A stretch of DNA of 28,214 nucleotides from CAIWHR01 sp039915505 (GTDB taxonomy: Bacteria > Pseudomonadota > Gammaproteobacteria > Burkholderiales > Casimicrobiaceae): NCBI GenBank assembly GCA_039915505.1, contig JBDSND010000004.1, positions 1 to 28,214 of the forward strand, in the 5' to 3' direction. Below are positions 1 through 9,762 of this stretch, piece by piece. The notes under the pieces are model-generated. The model was not told the origin of the DNA, ran no database searches, and saw only the letters and a list, made by a program, of their open reading frames with translations. Position 1 is the first letter of the stretch; every line of letters begins with the position of its first letter. A program made the translations under genes and the position numbers.

Positions 1-17
1 GTCAGGCACCCTCAAGC

Positions 18-55
18 AAAAGCCCAACCCCAAGATGGTTGGGCTTTTTGTTTTT
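18..55 (+). terminator. Intrinsic terminator at left edge
   Basis: A perfect 12-bp stem pairs 18-29 with 37-48 around a short loop, and T-rich sequence runs to about 55. This is a classic rho-independent terminator for a plus-strand transcript entering from outside the window. The gene it ends is not visible. The A-run at the 5' foot of the stem means it could also work for minus-strand transcripts such as the lipoprotein operon at 208-4093. Confidence 0.8.
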
Positions 56-207
56 GGAGCAGAGTCGGTCCGCGCCGGATCAGCGTCCTGATCGCTGCGC
101 CGCTGCGCCGCTGCACCGACTTTCGGGCCCCGACCTGCAGCGGTTCGCAGTGCCTATCAAAGTCGACTCTGACCCAACTTTTTACCACCCACCAGGATGG
201 GCTTTTG
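56..207. other. Intergenic, no gene seen
   Basis: About 150 bases between the edge terminator and the stop of the small lipoprotein gene. No reading frame with a ribosome-binding site was recognised. A weak CCCA/TGGG hairpin followed by TTTT lies near 187-205 but is too short to call a terminator. Confidence 0.5.
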
Positions 208-507
208 CTATTTGCGCAACTTGTCGCGATAGGCTCCGCATCCTTCGACGCTGCCCTGGGTTTCGAGGCTCTTGATCACCCCGTCGACCGAGGTGAGTGC
301 GGCGACGCGGCACGGCCCCAATCGGAACCACTCGACGAGCTTCTCGTCGCGGACCACCGTGATCTTGTCCGGAGGTCCGAGTGACTCGATGAGATCGTTG
401 GCAGTGCGGCCATCCCAGTCGTGGGATGCTGTGGCGACATCGTAGCGACTGGCACACCCAACGCTGCATAGCGTGGCAAAGCAGAGAACTGCGATCTGGT
501 GCGTCAT
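208..507 (-). CDS. Small BamE-like lipoprotein, function unknown
   Basis: 99 residues. The N-terminus is a signal peptide ending in the lipobox-like stretch CSVGC (Cys18), so the mature protein is probably a lipoprotein starting at that Cys. The rest contains an N-D-L-I-x-x-L-G-P-P-D motif near residues 38-47, followed by a D-E-K-x-x-E-W stretch. This resembles the SmpA/OmlA/BamE-like pattern of small outer-membrane lipoproteins (LGxPD, then a charged turn and an aromatic). Two further cysteines lie in the C-terminal half. The start is well supported: GAGGAG lies six bases before the ATG at 507. It is the last gene of a four-gene minus-strand run. The BamE-like fold is inference from a short motif only, and the gene's position does not point to a specific role. 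Confidence 0.75.
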   Translation of the reverse strand: MTHQIAVLCFATLCSVGCASRYDVATASHDWDGRTANDLIESLGPPDKITVVRDEKLVEWFRLGPCRVAALTSVDGVIKSLETQGSVEGCGAYRDKLRK

Positions 508-576
508 GCCGTGCTCCTCAGAGGGACGAATGCAGGATCGGCCGTTGCCCAGGCGGCCTTCGAATATCTGCCATGC

Positions 577-1740
577 TCATCGGCCTGGTCCTTCGGACGC
601 TGTGAACGCGTCCACCAGCATATCCGTGACTCGCTCCCACGTAAAATGTTCGCCGACGTATCGGGCCCCCGCAGCGCCGCGGGAGCGCGTGAGATCGGGG
701 TCGGCCGCTGCGGCGCGCATCGTCTCGACCAAATCATCGTAGTCGGGCGCCAGCGCCTCCTCGACGCGGCCATCGGCGCGCGTCGATTGCATGATGCGAC
801 TGCTCAGCCGCGCCGCGAACGCGTCGGTCGTGAAATCATCGGTTGGCCCTCCGGCCGTGCAGATCACCGCGGTACCCGAACCGGCGGATTCGAGCACCGG
901 GAGGTTGAAGCCTTCGGCGAGATAGGGCGCCACGTAGCAGTCAGCGGCGCGCAAGAATGCGGCCATGCGTCGTGTCGAGAAGGTGCTGCCGTGATAGACG
1001 AGGCGGTTCACGACGGCGTCGCGGGCGCTCGCGGACAGCGTGTCGAGCGCCGCCTTCAGGAAATCGCGCGAGGGGTACAGCGCATCGGCTCCCTTCAGCA
1101 CCAGGCGGACCGCCGGATGACGTTCGGTTACAGCCGAGAACGCCGCGAGCAGCAGCCCGATGCCTTTGTTTGGCGTCATTGCCCCGATGGACATGAACGC
1201 GAAGTCGTCGTCGATGCCAAGCGCGGTGCGAACCGCTCCGCGACTGGCGGGGTCCGGATGCACCAGTGCAGGGTCGATCCCGTGGGGCACGACGTGGATG
1301 CGTTCCCTGCCGAAGCCGAAGCGCTCGTACGCCACCGCCGTCCAGTGCGATGGCGTGACGATCTCGATGCTCGGTGCGAGGTCGGAGGCAGCGCCCGCGC
1401 CGATGACCGAGGCCGGCGGCAAGACCCGATGCTCGGGAGTTCCGAATACGAACTTACGGCCCGTGGATGGGGGGGAAAAGTCCGGGCGCTCGGGATGCAT
1501 GCTGAACGTGGTGTCCGGGTCAAAGGCCGACTCGGGCGCGGGAACCCCGGCGAGGCGAGCCTCGTCGTCCCGGTCGAAGAGGCCAATCGTGGGACGCCAG
1601 GCGTCCGAGTGATACGGCAGATCGCGGAACCGCAAATCGATCCCGGGGCGACGCAGCAGGCAGAGGCAGTGGGCTTGCGCGATCAATGCATAGGAATGGT
1701 GGATCGCGCGCCACCCTTCGACCAGCAGTCGTCGCGTCAT
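577..1740 (-). CDS. Glycosyltransferase, GT4-type (GT-B fold)
   Basis: About 387 residues from the ATG at 1740; an in-frame ATG at 1833 would add 31 low-complexity residues. I prefer 1740 because the family-like start MTRRLLVEGWRAI begins there, although neither start has a good ribosome-binding site. The second half is typical of family-4 glycosyltransferases: HVVPHGID, then a G-A-M-T-P-N-K-G loop whose Lys usually contacts the donor phosphate, then AEGFNLPVLESAGSG, the E-x7-E type motif that holds the nucleotide-sugar. These enzymes move a sugar from an NDP-sugar to an acceptor glycan or lipid, normally at the cytoplasmic face. The acceptor cannot be told from sequence, and no polysaccharide cluster surrounds it. 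It lies between two lipoprotein genes on the same strand. Confidence 0.85.
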   Translation of the reverse strand: MTRRLLVEGWRAIHHSYALIAQAHCLCLLRRPGIDLRFRDLPYHSDAWRPTIGLFDRDDEARLAGVPAPESAFDPDTTFSMHPERPDFSPPSTGRKFVFGTPEHRVLPPASVIGAGAASDLAPSIEIVTPSHWTAVAYERFGFGRERIHVVPHGIDPALVHPDPASRGAVRTALGIDDDFAFMSIGAMTPNKGIGLLLAAFSAVTERHPAVRLVLKGADALYPSRDFLKAALDTLSASARDAVVNRLVYHGSTFSTRRMAAFLRAADCYVAPYLAEGFNLPVLESAGSGTAVICTAGGPTDDFTTDAFAARLSSRIMQSTRADGRVEEALAPDYDDLVETMRAAAADPDLTRSRGAAGARYVGEHFTWERVTDMLVDAFTASEGPGR

Positions 1741-1880
1741 GGGCGCGCGCGGAGGCGAGGGCAGCGCGGCATCTGCCTGGCTCGCGGCGCCCGGTGTACG
1801 GGGCGCGTAAGCGTGCCGCGCGAAACGCGCCATCTTTCGTTCGTTATCAACGTGATCAAGCGCCCGACGGTGCGTTCACA

Positions 1881-2564
1881 TCAATCACCCCGAAAGCGGA
1901 CCCGCATGACTTTGCGATCGTATTCCGCTTCGATGGCTGGTGTGATCTCCTTGCCATCGCGGGTGAAAACGCGGCCGCCGGCACGCCGACACATTTCCCG
2001 TTGATATTGGCATGGGCCCATTTCCGGGTGCCGACGGCAGAGTTCGAGCACGCGCGGTGGGAACTCGATGGGCGTGTTGCGCGGTTGCGTCCCGCCCCCG
2101 ACTGTGCACGTGTAGAGCCAATCCGTAGGCGACGTGCCGGCGACTGTCGGCGGGGCGGGCGTTGCGGGCGGGGACAAGCCAGGACCCGGCAAGCGCGGCG
2201 GTCCGGAAGGCGTGGACTGGACCGGGGCCGCCGGCTTGGGCGACTCCGGTATCGCCGGTAAGGCACCAGTCGCCGGCGCTGGGACGGCCGGCACCGGAAC
2301 CGATGGCACCGGAACCGATGGCACCGGAACCGATGGCACCGGAACCGACGGCACCGGAACCGACGGCGCCGGAACCGACGGCGCCGGAACCGACGGTACC
2401 GGAACCGACGGCATCGGAACCGACGGCATCGGAACCGACGGCGAGGTCGGCATTTCCTGAGGTGCCGCACAACCGGCGATGAGCACGGCGATACTGAGCG
2501 GAACGAACCAGGTCACCTGCCCGAGGCAGCGCCAGAGCGACCGCTTGAACCCGAAGGCTCGCAT
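1881..2564 (-). CDS. Proline-rich lipoprotein with pentapeptide repeats
   Basis: 227 residues from the ATG at 2564. An upstream in-frame start would overlap the ATPase gene and add an arginine/glycine-rich stretch unlike a signal peptide. The N-terminus carries basic residues, a hydrophobic helix and the lipobox LIAGC (Cys32). After a short spacer come about ten copies of a S-V-P-x-P pentapeptide, followed by more Pro/Ala-rich sequence; this is probably an extended periplasmic stalk. The C-terminal ~80 residues form a compact domain with four cysteines (YTC, ELC, GPC, EMC), the motif CRRHPEMGPCQY and an end rich in charged residues. I recall similar C-terminal domains in uncharacterised betaproteobacterial proteins, but no function is known to me. 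It follows the ATPase gene after about 30 bases. Confidence 0.75.
   Translation of the reverse strand: MRAFGFKRSLWRCLGQVTWFVPLSIAVLIAGCAAPQEMPTSPSVPMPSVPMPSVPVPSVPAPSVPAPSVPVPSVPVPSVPVPSVPVPSVPVPAVPAPATGALPAIPESPKPAAPVQSTPSGPPRLPGPGLSPPATPAPPTVAGTSPTDWLYTCTVGGGTQPRNTPIEFPPRVLELCRRHPEMGPCQYQREMCRRAGGRVFTRDGKEITPAIEAEYDRKVMRVRFRGD
2291..2440. repeat. 15-bp minisatellite, ten units
   Basis: Ten head-to-tail 15-bp units with plus-strand consensus GCACCGGAACCGAYG cover 2291-2440. They differ mainly at the third base (GCACC, GCGCC, GTACC, GCATC) and at one C/T position. Identical variants sit next to each other (three, two, two, one and two copies), as expected from slippage or unequal exchange. 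The unit is a multiple of three, so copy-number change lengthens or shortens the S-V-P-x-P stalk of the lipoprotein without a frameshift. Confidence 0.95.
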
Positions 2565-2593
2565 CCCGCTGCGCCGACCTGCGGCCGCTCCGG

Positions 2594-4093
2594 TCAACGA
2601 CGCTTCCCCATGAGCGAGCCCAAAACGCCCCGGATGATTTCCCGGCCAACCGTCGACCCCATGGTGCGCGCCGCACTTTTCGCCATGGCCTCGACCAAGC
2701 TGTCCTTGCGTCCGCTGCCGGTCCAAAGCCCGCCGATCGAATCGCGGATGGCCCCGCCAATTCCTCCTTCTGCGGGTGCCGTGCCTGCGGCGGCGGGTTG
2801 GGCTGCCGCCGTGGACTGTTGGGCCCGGCTCTTCAGCTTCTCGTAGGCCGATTCGCGGTCGACCACGGTGTCGTAGACCCCCGCCACTGCCGAGCCGGCC
2901 ATGATGATGGCGCGCTCGGCTGGCGTGATGGGTCCGATCCGGCTGGCCGGGGGCAGCACGTACGCGCGCTCGACCACGACCGGCCTCCCCTTCGCATCCA
3001 GGAACGAGAGCAGGGCTTCGCCTACGCCGAGCTCGGTGATGGCCTGCTCGGTCGAGAACGCGGGATTGGCGCGCATGGTTTCCGCCGCCGCCTTGACAGC
3101 CTTCTGGTCGCGGGGCGTGTAGGCACGTAGCGCGTGCTGGACCCGGTTGCCAAGCTGGCCGAGCACGACGTCCGGTACGTCGAGCGGATTCTGGGTGACG
3201 AAGAATACCCCCACGCCCTTGGAGCGGACCAGCCGCACCACCTGCTCGATCTTGTCGAGTAGGGCCCGCGGCGCGTCGTTGAACAGGAGATGGGCCTCAT
3301 CGAAGAAGAAGACGAGCTTGGGCTTTTCCGGGTCGCCAACCTCCGGCAGGCGCTCGTAGAGCTCGGAGAGCAGCCACAGCAGCAAGGTGGAATAGAGCTT
3401 CGGAGCGGTGAGTAAGCGATCGGCGGCCAGGACATTGATAACCCCCCGGCCATCGATGGTCTGCAGGAGATCGTCGATGTTGAGCATCGGCTCACCGACG
3501 AAATGATCGCCGCCTTGCTGCTCGAGGGCGAGCAGTCCGCGCTGGATGGCCCCGACGCTGGCCGCCGAGACGTTTCCGTAATTGGTGGTGAACTGGCTGG
3601 CATTCTCGCCCACGAACTGGAGCATGGAACGCAGGTCCTTGAGATCGAGCAGCAGGAGCCCGCCGTCGTCGGCAACCTTGAACACCAGCGCCAGCACCCC
3701 CTGCTGGGTGTCGTTGAGGTTGAGGATCCGCCCCAGCAGGAGCGGCCCGAGGTCCGATACCGTGGCGCGAACCGGGTGACCCTGCTCGCCGAACACGTCC
3801 CAGAACACCGTGGGACTGCCGGCAAAGGCCGGCGTGTCGGCGCCGATCGACGCGATTCGCTCGGCGAGCTTGGGCGAGAGCACCCCCGGCTGGCTGATGC
3901 CGGCGAGATCGCCCTTCACGTCGGCCATGAACACCGGTACGCCCTCGGCGCTCAAGCGCTCGGCGATGACCTGGAGGGTCACGGTCTTGCCAGTGCCGGT
4001 CGCGCCGGTGATCAATCCGTGCCGATTCGACAAGCCGGGCAGGAGGACGATGTCCGCCGTGGTGTTCTTGGCGACGAGCATGGGTGCAGCCAC
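2594..4093 (-). CDS. HerA/DUF853-family ATPase (YjgR-like)
   Basis: 499 residues from a GTG at 4093. I chose this start because AGGAGA lies six bases upstream, whereas the ATG four codons later (4081) is too far from that site, and longer frames run into the rimP promoter region. Seen in the sequence: Walker A G-A-T-G-T-G-K-T at residues 30-37, a KGDLAGI stretch just after it, and a hydrophobic Walker B ending DEAH at 265-268. This architecture is that of the DUF853 branch of HerA-like P-loop ATPases. The C-terminus is low in complexity (Ala/Gln rich), then ends in a basic tail. Family members are predicted DNA-translocating ATPases, but their cellular job is poorly defined. The gene is divergent from rimP and heads the minus-strand run that includes the two lipoproteins. 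Confidence 0.9.
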   Translation of the reverse strand: MAAPMLVAKNTTADIVLLPGLSNRHGLITGATGTGKTVTLQVIAERLSAEGVPVFMADVKGDLAGISQPGVLSPKLAERIASIGADTPAFAGSPTVFWDVFGEQGHPVRATVSDLGPLLLGRILNLNDTQQGVLALVFKVADDGGLLLLDLKDLRSMLQFVGENASQFTTNYGNVSAASVGAIQRGLLALEQQGGDHFVGEPMLNIDDLLQTIDGRGVINVLAADRLLTAPKLYSTLLLWLLSELYERLPEVGDPEKPKLVFFFDEAHLLFNDAPRALLDKIEQVVRLVRSKGVGVFFVTQNPLDVPDVVLGQLGNRVQHALRAYTPRDQKAVKAAAETMRANPAFSTEQAITELGVGEALLSFLDAKGRPVVVERAYVLPPASRIGPITPAERAIIMAGSAVAGVYDTVVDRESAYEKLKSRAQQSTAAAQPAAAGTAPAEGGIGGAIRDSIGGLWTGSGRKDSLVEAMAKSAARTMGSTVGREIIRGVLGSLMGKRR

Positions 4094-4210
4094 TTGGGGT
4101 CTCCTGGCAATCGGGCCCCTGCATGTTACCGACCCCGCGCCGGTTGCGTCCATGGACACCGCACCGACGCCAGTCCAGGGTCCCGCACCGTGGCACGGAC
4201 TGCAAAGATC

Positions 4211-4246
4211 TTCAGTTGGGGACGTTTTCCTGCTAGAATTCAACGC
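4211..4246 (+). promoter_or_regulatory. Promoter of the rimP-nusA-infB operon
   Basis: An extended -10, TG-C-TAGAAT, has its hexamer at 4234-4239. TTCAGT at 4211-4216 lies exactly 17 bases upstream as a moderate -35. A start near 4246 would give a leader of about 65 bases to rimP. No other plus-strand gene lies upstream, so this is the natural promoter of the operon. Prediction from sequence only. Confidence 0.7.
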
Positions 4247-4258
4247 GATAACGATGAG

Positions 4259-4289
4259 AAATGGGCTGGGCGACAGCCCATTTTTTTTT
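4259..4289 (+). terminator. Leader terminator / attenuator before rimP
   Basis: A perfect 10-bp stem (4259-4268 with 4274-4283) closes a five-base GGCGA loop and is followed by an unbroken run of nine T (4281-4289). It lies about 13 bases after the predicted transcription start and 22 bases before the rimP start. With no plus-strand gene upstream, its position fits premature termination of the operon transcript. An in-frame ATG at 4254 lacks a ribosome-binding site, but translation from it would read straight through the hairpin into rimP. Confidence 0.8.
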
Positions 4290-4310
4290 CCTCATGAAGT
4301 TTGTTGCGCG

Positions 4311-4757
4311 ATGGGCATTCCGGAGCTGATCGAGAAGACACTGCCGTCGATGGGCTATGAGCTCGTGGACTGCGAAACCTCCCGCAAGAGCGGCCTGGTG
4401 CGCGTTTTCATCGACAAGCCGGGCGGCGTCGACGTGGAGGATTGCGCCCGGGTTTCGGATCACCTGACGCGGCTCTTCACGGTCGAGGGCATCGAGTACG
4501 AACGTCTGGAAATCTCGTCTCCCGGACTCGATCGGCCTTTGAAGCGCGCGGCGGATTTCGCGCGCTTCGCGGGCGAGGAGGCCGACCTGAAATTGCACAA
4601 CCCGGTGGATAACGCGCGCCGCTTGAAGGGCGTGCTGCGCGGCTGCGCGAACGGCGAGGTCCTGGTCGAGACGACCCAGGGTACGCGGACCATTCCGCTG
4701 GCAGAAATCGAACGAGCACGGCTCGTTCCAAGGATCGAGTGGAGAAAAGCGAAATGA
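4311..4757 (+). CDS. rimP: Ribosome maturation factor RimP
   Basis: 148 residues. RimP helps late assembly of the 30S ribosomal subunit in the cytoplasm. The sequence shows the two expected parts: an N-terminal alpha/beta domain (LIEKTLPSMGYELVDCE, then LVRVFIDKPGGVDVEDCARVSDHL) and, after the conserved ISSPGLDRPL at roughly residues 63-72, a C-terminal SH3-like barrel. The ATG at 4311 gives the usual family start; its ribosome-binding site is weak. An in-frame ATG at 4254 would add 19 residues encoded by the leader hairpin and is unlikely. The stop overlaps the nusA start as ATGA, which implies translational coupling. It is the first gene of the operon and lies behind a probable attenuator. 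Confidence 0.96.
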   Translation: MGIPELIEKTLPSMGYELVDCETSRKSGLVRVFIDKPGGVDVEDCARVSDHLTRLFTVEGIEYERLEISSPGLDRPLKRAADFARFAGEEADLKLHNPVDNARRLKGVLRGCANGEVLVETTQGTRTIPLAEIERARLVPRIEWRKAK

Positions 4758-6286
4758 ACCGCGAACTGCTGTTGCTAGTGGATGCCCTGTCGCGCGAGAA
4801 GAACGTACCCAAGGAGATCGTGTTCGCCGCACTGGAATCGGCGCTGGCGTCGGCCACCAAGAAGCGCTTCGTCGACGACGTCGATGCCCGGGTATCGATC
4901 GATCGGGAAACGGGCGACTACGTTTCCTTCCGGCGCTGGACCATCGTCCCCGACGAGGAGCACGAGGAACCGGCGCGTCAGATCGCCATTACCGACGCCA
5001 AGGAGCGTGGCGAGGAGCTCGATCTCGGCGACATTGTGGAGGAGTCGCTGGAACCGGTCGAATTCGGTCGCATCGGGGCGCAGGCCGCCAAACAGGTCAT
5101 CCTGCAGAAGATCCGCGATGCCGAGCGCGAGCAGATCCTGAACGATTTTCTCGAGCGCCAGGACAATCTCCTCACCGGCACGGTCAAGCGGATCGAACGC
5201 GGGAACGTGATCGTGGAGTCCGGACGCATCGAAGGCGTGCTCCCCCGCGACCAGCTTATTCCGAAGGAAATGCTCCGCGCTGGCGACCGGATTCGCGCCT
5301 ATGTGACCAAGATCGATCGAACCGCCAAGGGACCGCAGCTCATCCTTTCTCGCATCGCGTCCGATTTCCTCATGCGCCTGTTCGAGCTGGAGGTGCCGGA
5401 GATCGAGGAAGGCCTGATCGAGATCAAGGCTGCCGCCCGCGATCCCGGCATCCGCGCCAAGATCGCCGTGAAGTCAAATGATCCGCGGCTGGATCCGCAG
5501 GGCACGTGCATTGGCATGCGCGGCTCGCGGGTGACGGCGGTGACCAACGAGCTCGCCGGCGAGCGGGTCGACATCATCCTGTTCTCCGAGGATCCGGCCA
5601 AGTTCGTTATCAACGCCCTGGCCCCTGCGGAAATCTCGTCGATCGTGGTCGACGAGGAGAAGCACAGCATGGACGTGGTAGTCGACGAGGAGAACCTCGC
5701 CATCGCCATCGGCCGATTGGGACAGAACGTGCGCCTCGCCTCCGAGCTCACCGGGTGGGAGTTGAACCTCATGAGCGTCGAGGATTCGCAGAAGAAGCAC
5801 GAGGCCGAGAGCGAGCAGCTCCGCTCGCTGTTCATGGCGCGGCTGGACGTCGACGAGGAGGTCGCCGACATCCTGATCGGCGAAGGATTCACCTCGCTCG
5901 AGGAGGTGGCCTATGTTCCGATCAACGAGATGCTCGAGATCGAGTCGTTCGACGAGGATACCGTCACCGAGCTGCGCAGCCGCGCGCGTAACGCGCTGCT
6001 GACCGAGGCGATCGTGCGTGAGGAAAGCGTCGAGAACGTGGAGGAGGCGCTGCTCTCGCTAGAAGGCATGGACACCGAGATCGCGAGTAAGCTCGCAAGC
6101 AACGGGATCGTCACCCGTGACGCCCTGGCGGACCTCGCGGTGGACGAGCTCATCGAGCTTACCGCCATGGAGCAGGAGCGGGCGCAGGACCTCATCATGA
6201 AGGCACGGGCGCACTGGTTCGAGGAGGCACCCGCCCCCGCTGTACCGACCGCCTCGACCAACCCGGCCGTGGGCCAGCAGGGCTGA
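4754..6286 (+). CDS. nusA: Transcription termination/antitermination factor NusA
   Basis: 510 residues. NusA binds RNA polymerase and nascent RNA, controlling pausing, intrinsic termination and antitermination. Domains seen in order: the N-terminal polymerase-binding domain (about 1-125), an S1 domain (about 135-200, starting at LTGTVKRIERGNVIVESG), two KH domains (about 230-345, including IGMRGSRV and IAIGRLGQNVRLASEL) and a long acidic C-terminal region with two AR-type helical repeats. This is the length expected for proteobacteria with AR1-AR2. The start at 4754 overlaps the rimP stop and has GGAG about nine bases upstream. In E. coli NusA influences termination at the operon's own leader, so the rimP leader terminator is a candidate autoregulatory site here. 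That link is inference. Confidence 0.97.
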   Translation: MNRELLLLVDALSREKNVPKEIVFAALESALASATKKRFVDDVDARVSIDRETGDYVSFRRWTIVPDEEHEEPARQIAITDAKERGEELDLGDIVEESLEPVEFGRIGAQAAKQVILQKIRDAEREQILNDFLERQDNLLTGTVKRIERGNVIVESGRIEGVLPRDQLIPKEMLRAGDRIRAYVTKIDRTAKGPQLILSRIASDFLMRLFELEVPEIEEGLIEIKAAARDPGIRAKIAVKSNDPRLDPQGTCIGMRGSRVTAVTNELAGERVDIILFSEDPAKFVINALAPAEISSIVVDEEKHSMDVVVDEENLAIAIGRLGQNVRLASELTGWELNLMSVEDSQKKHEAESEQLRSLFMARLDVDEEVADILIGEGFTSLEEVAYVPINEMLEIESFDEDTVTELRSRARNALLTEAIVREESVENVEEALLSLEGMDTEIASKLASNGIVTRDALADLAVDELIELTAMEQERAQDLIMKARAHWFEEAPAPAVPTASTNPAVGQQG

Positions 6287-6328
6287 CGCTACCCGACAGG
6301 GCATCAAGCAAGAAAGCAGGAGAAGCGC

Positions 6329-8986
<2,658 letters not shown>

Positions 8987-9012
8987 AGCGAGCCTGCGCA
9001 GCTTTGCGCACG

Positions 9013-9016
9013 CTAG
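9013..9016. repeat. CTAG target-site duplication, left copy
   Basis: Left 4-bp direct repeat flanking the miniature element. It matches 9281-9284. CTAG is self-complementary, so it could instead be counted as the outer part of a 17-bp inverted repeat. The duplication reading fits IS5-type target preference better. Confidence 0.7.
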
Positions 9017-9280
9017 GGCCTGTTCACACCACAGGCGTACGATGCGTTGCGAGCGAAAAGGGTCATGAGCGAGGCGCAAAACGAGGGCGGGCCGGTTGCC
9101 CGCCGAGGCATCGCAACGAAGCGCAGGGCCCTTTTCGGCGCAACCCGGATGGAGCGGGCGCCCTGGGGCGCGACTGGGCGTTGATCGCCTTGCCCAGACG
9201 GCCAGTCTGGGCTTCGTCGAGCGCCTTGATGGGCACCCCATGCCCCCCGCTCGCACGTATGCATGTAGTGTGAACAGGCC
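9017..9280. mobile_element. 264-bp MITE-like element, CTAG target duplication
   Basis: The ends are perfect 13-bp inverted repeats: GGCCTGTTCACAC at 9017-9029 and its complement at 9268-9280. With three mismatches the similarity extends to 25 bp. Both ends are flanked by CTAG (9013-9016 and 9281-9284), the kind of short target duplication made by IS5-family transposases. No transposase frame is present. The interior has three clear inverted repeats: 9054-9062 with 9129-9137 (9 bp), 9086-9092 with 9098-9104 (7 bp, five-base loop), and 9192-9199 with 9205-9212 (8 bp, five-base loop). I read it as a non-autonomous miniature element moved in trans. It sits inside the infB-rbfA intergenic space. 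The family assignment is inference. Confidence 0.85.
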
Positions 9281-9284
9281 CTAG
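9281..9284. repeat. CTAG target-site duplication, right copy
   Basis: Right 4-bp direct repeat flanking the miniature element. Only seven bases separate it from the rbfA ATG at 9292, so the insertion lies in the window where the native Shine-Dalgarno sequence would be. Confidence 0.7.
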
Positions 9285-9291
9285 AACAGTC

Positions 9292-9708
9292 ATGAAAAAA
9301 CACTCGCAAAGGGCGCAGCGGGTCGGCGACCAGATCCAGCGCGAGCTCGCGCCGCTGCTGCGCGACGAGATCAAGGATCCGCGCGTCGGGTCCGTCACGG
9401 TCACGAGTGTGGAGGTGACCGCGGACCTGTCGCACGCCAAGGTGTTCTTTACCCACCTTGCCGGGAGTGAGAAGGCCGCGGACGCAGTCGAGGCACTCCA
9501 GCACACCGCGGGGTTCCTGCGTCATGAGTTGTCGCAGCGCCTGCAGCTGTATTCCGTGCCGCAGCTGCACTTCGTCTACGACGACTCGATCGAATCGGGC
9601 ATGCGTCTGTCGCGCCTCATCGACGACGCGGTGGCATCGGACCGGCGCAACGCCGGCACGATGGATGCCGAGGCTTTATCCGATCCGGACCCGAAGCCGC
9701 AGCACTGA
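9292..9708 (+). CDS. rbfA: 30S ribosome-binding factor A
   Basis: 138 residues. RbfA is a cold-shock-associated KH-fold protein that binds the 30S subunit near the 5' end of 16S rRNA and helps its maturation. Family landmarks are visible: QRVGDQIQRELAPLLRDEIKDPRV near the N-terminus, VTVTSVEVTADLSHAKVFF, and LRHELSQRLQLYSVPQLHFVYDDSIESGMRLSRLID near the C-terminus. A short acidic tail follows. The ATG at 9292 gives the expected N-terminus, but no good ribosome-binding site precedes it. The only AGG upstream (9275-9277) belongs to the terminal repeat of the adjacent miniature element and lies about 14 bases from the ATG. Translation may therefore be weak or altered relative to relatives without the insertion; this is inference. 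Confidence 0.95.
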   Translation: MKKHSQRAQRVGDQIQRELAPLLRDEIKDPRVGSVTVTSVEVTADLSHAKVFFTHLAGSEKAADAVEALQHTAGFLRHELSQRLQLYSVPQLHFVYDDSIESGMRLSRLIDDAVASDRRNAGTMDAEALSDPDPKPQH

Positions 9709-9762
9709 ATCGGCATACCGCGGGCCGGTGACGGGCCGATATCCGCGCACGGACTGGACGAA

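Noticed and set aside
187..205. Possible second terminator near the left edge
   Set aside because: Only a four-base CCCA/TGGG stem followed by TTTT. Too weak next to the clear terminator at 18-55.
499..2004. Long plus-strand open frame of about 500 codons across the glycosyltransferase gene
   Set aside because: It is antisense to a frame with clear glycosyltransferase motifs. Its translation is Arg/Gly/Ala-rich and matches no family I know; open antisense frames are expected at this GC content.
2291..2440. Short regular repeats that could suggest a CRISPR array
   Set aside because: Units are only 15 bp, contiguous without spacers, in frame within a lipoprotein gene, and no cas genes are near.
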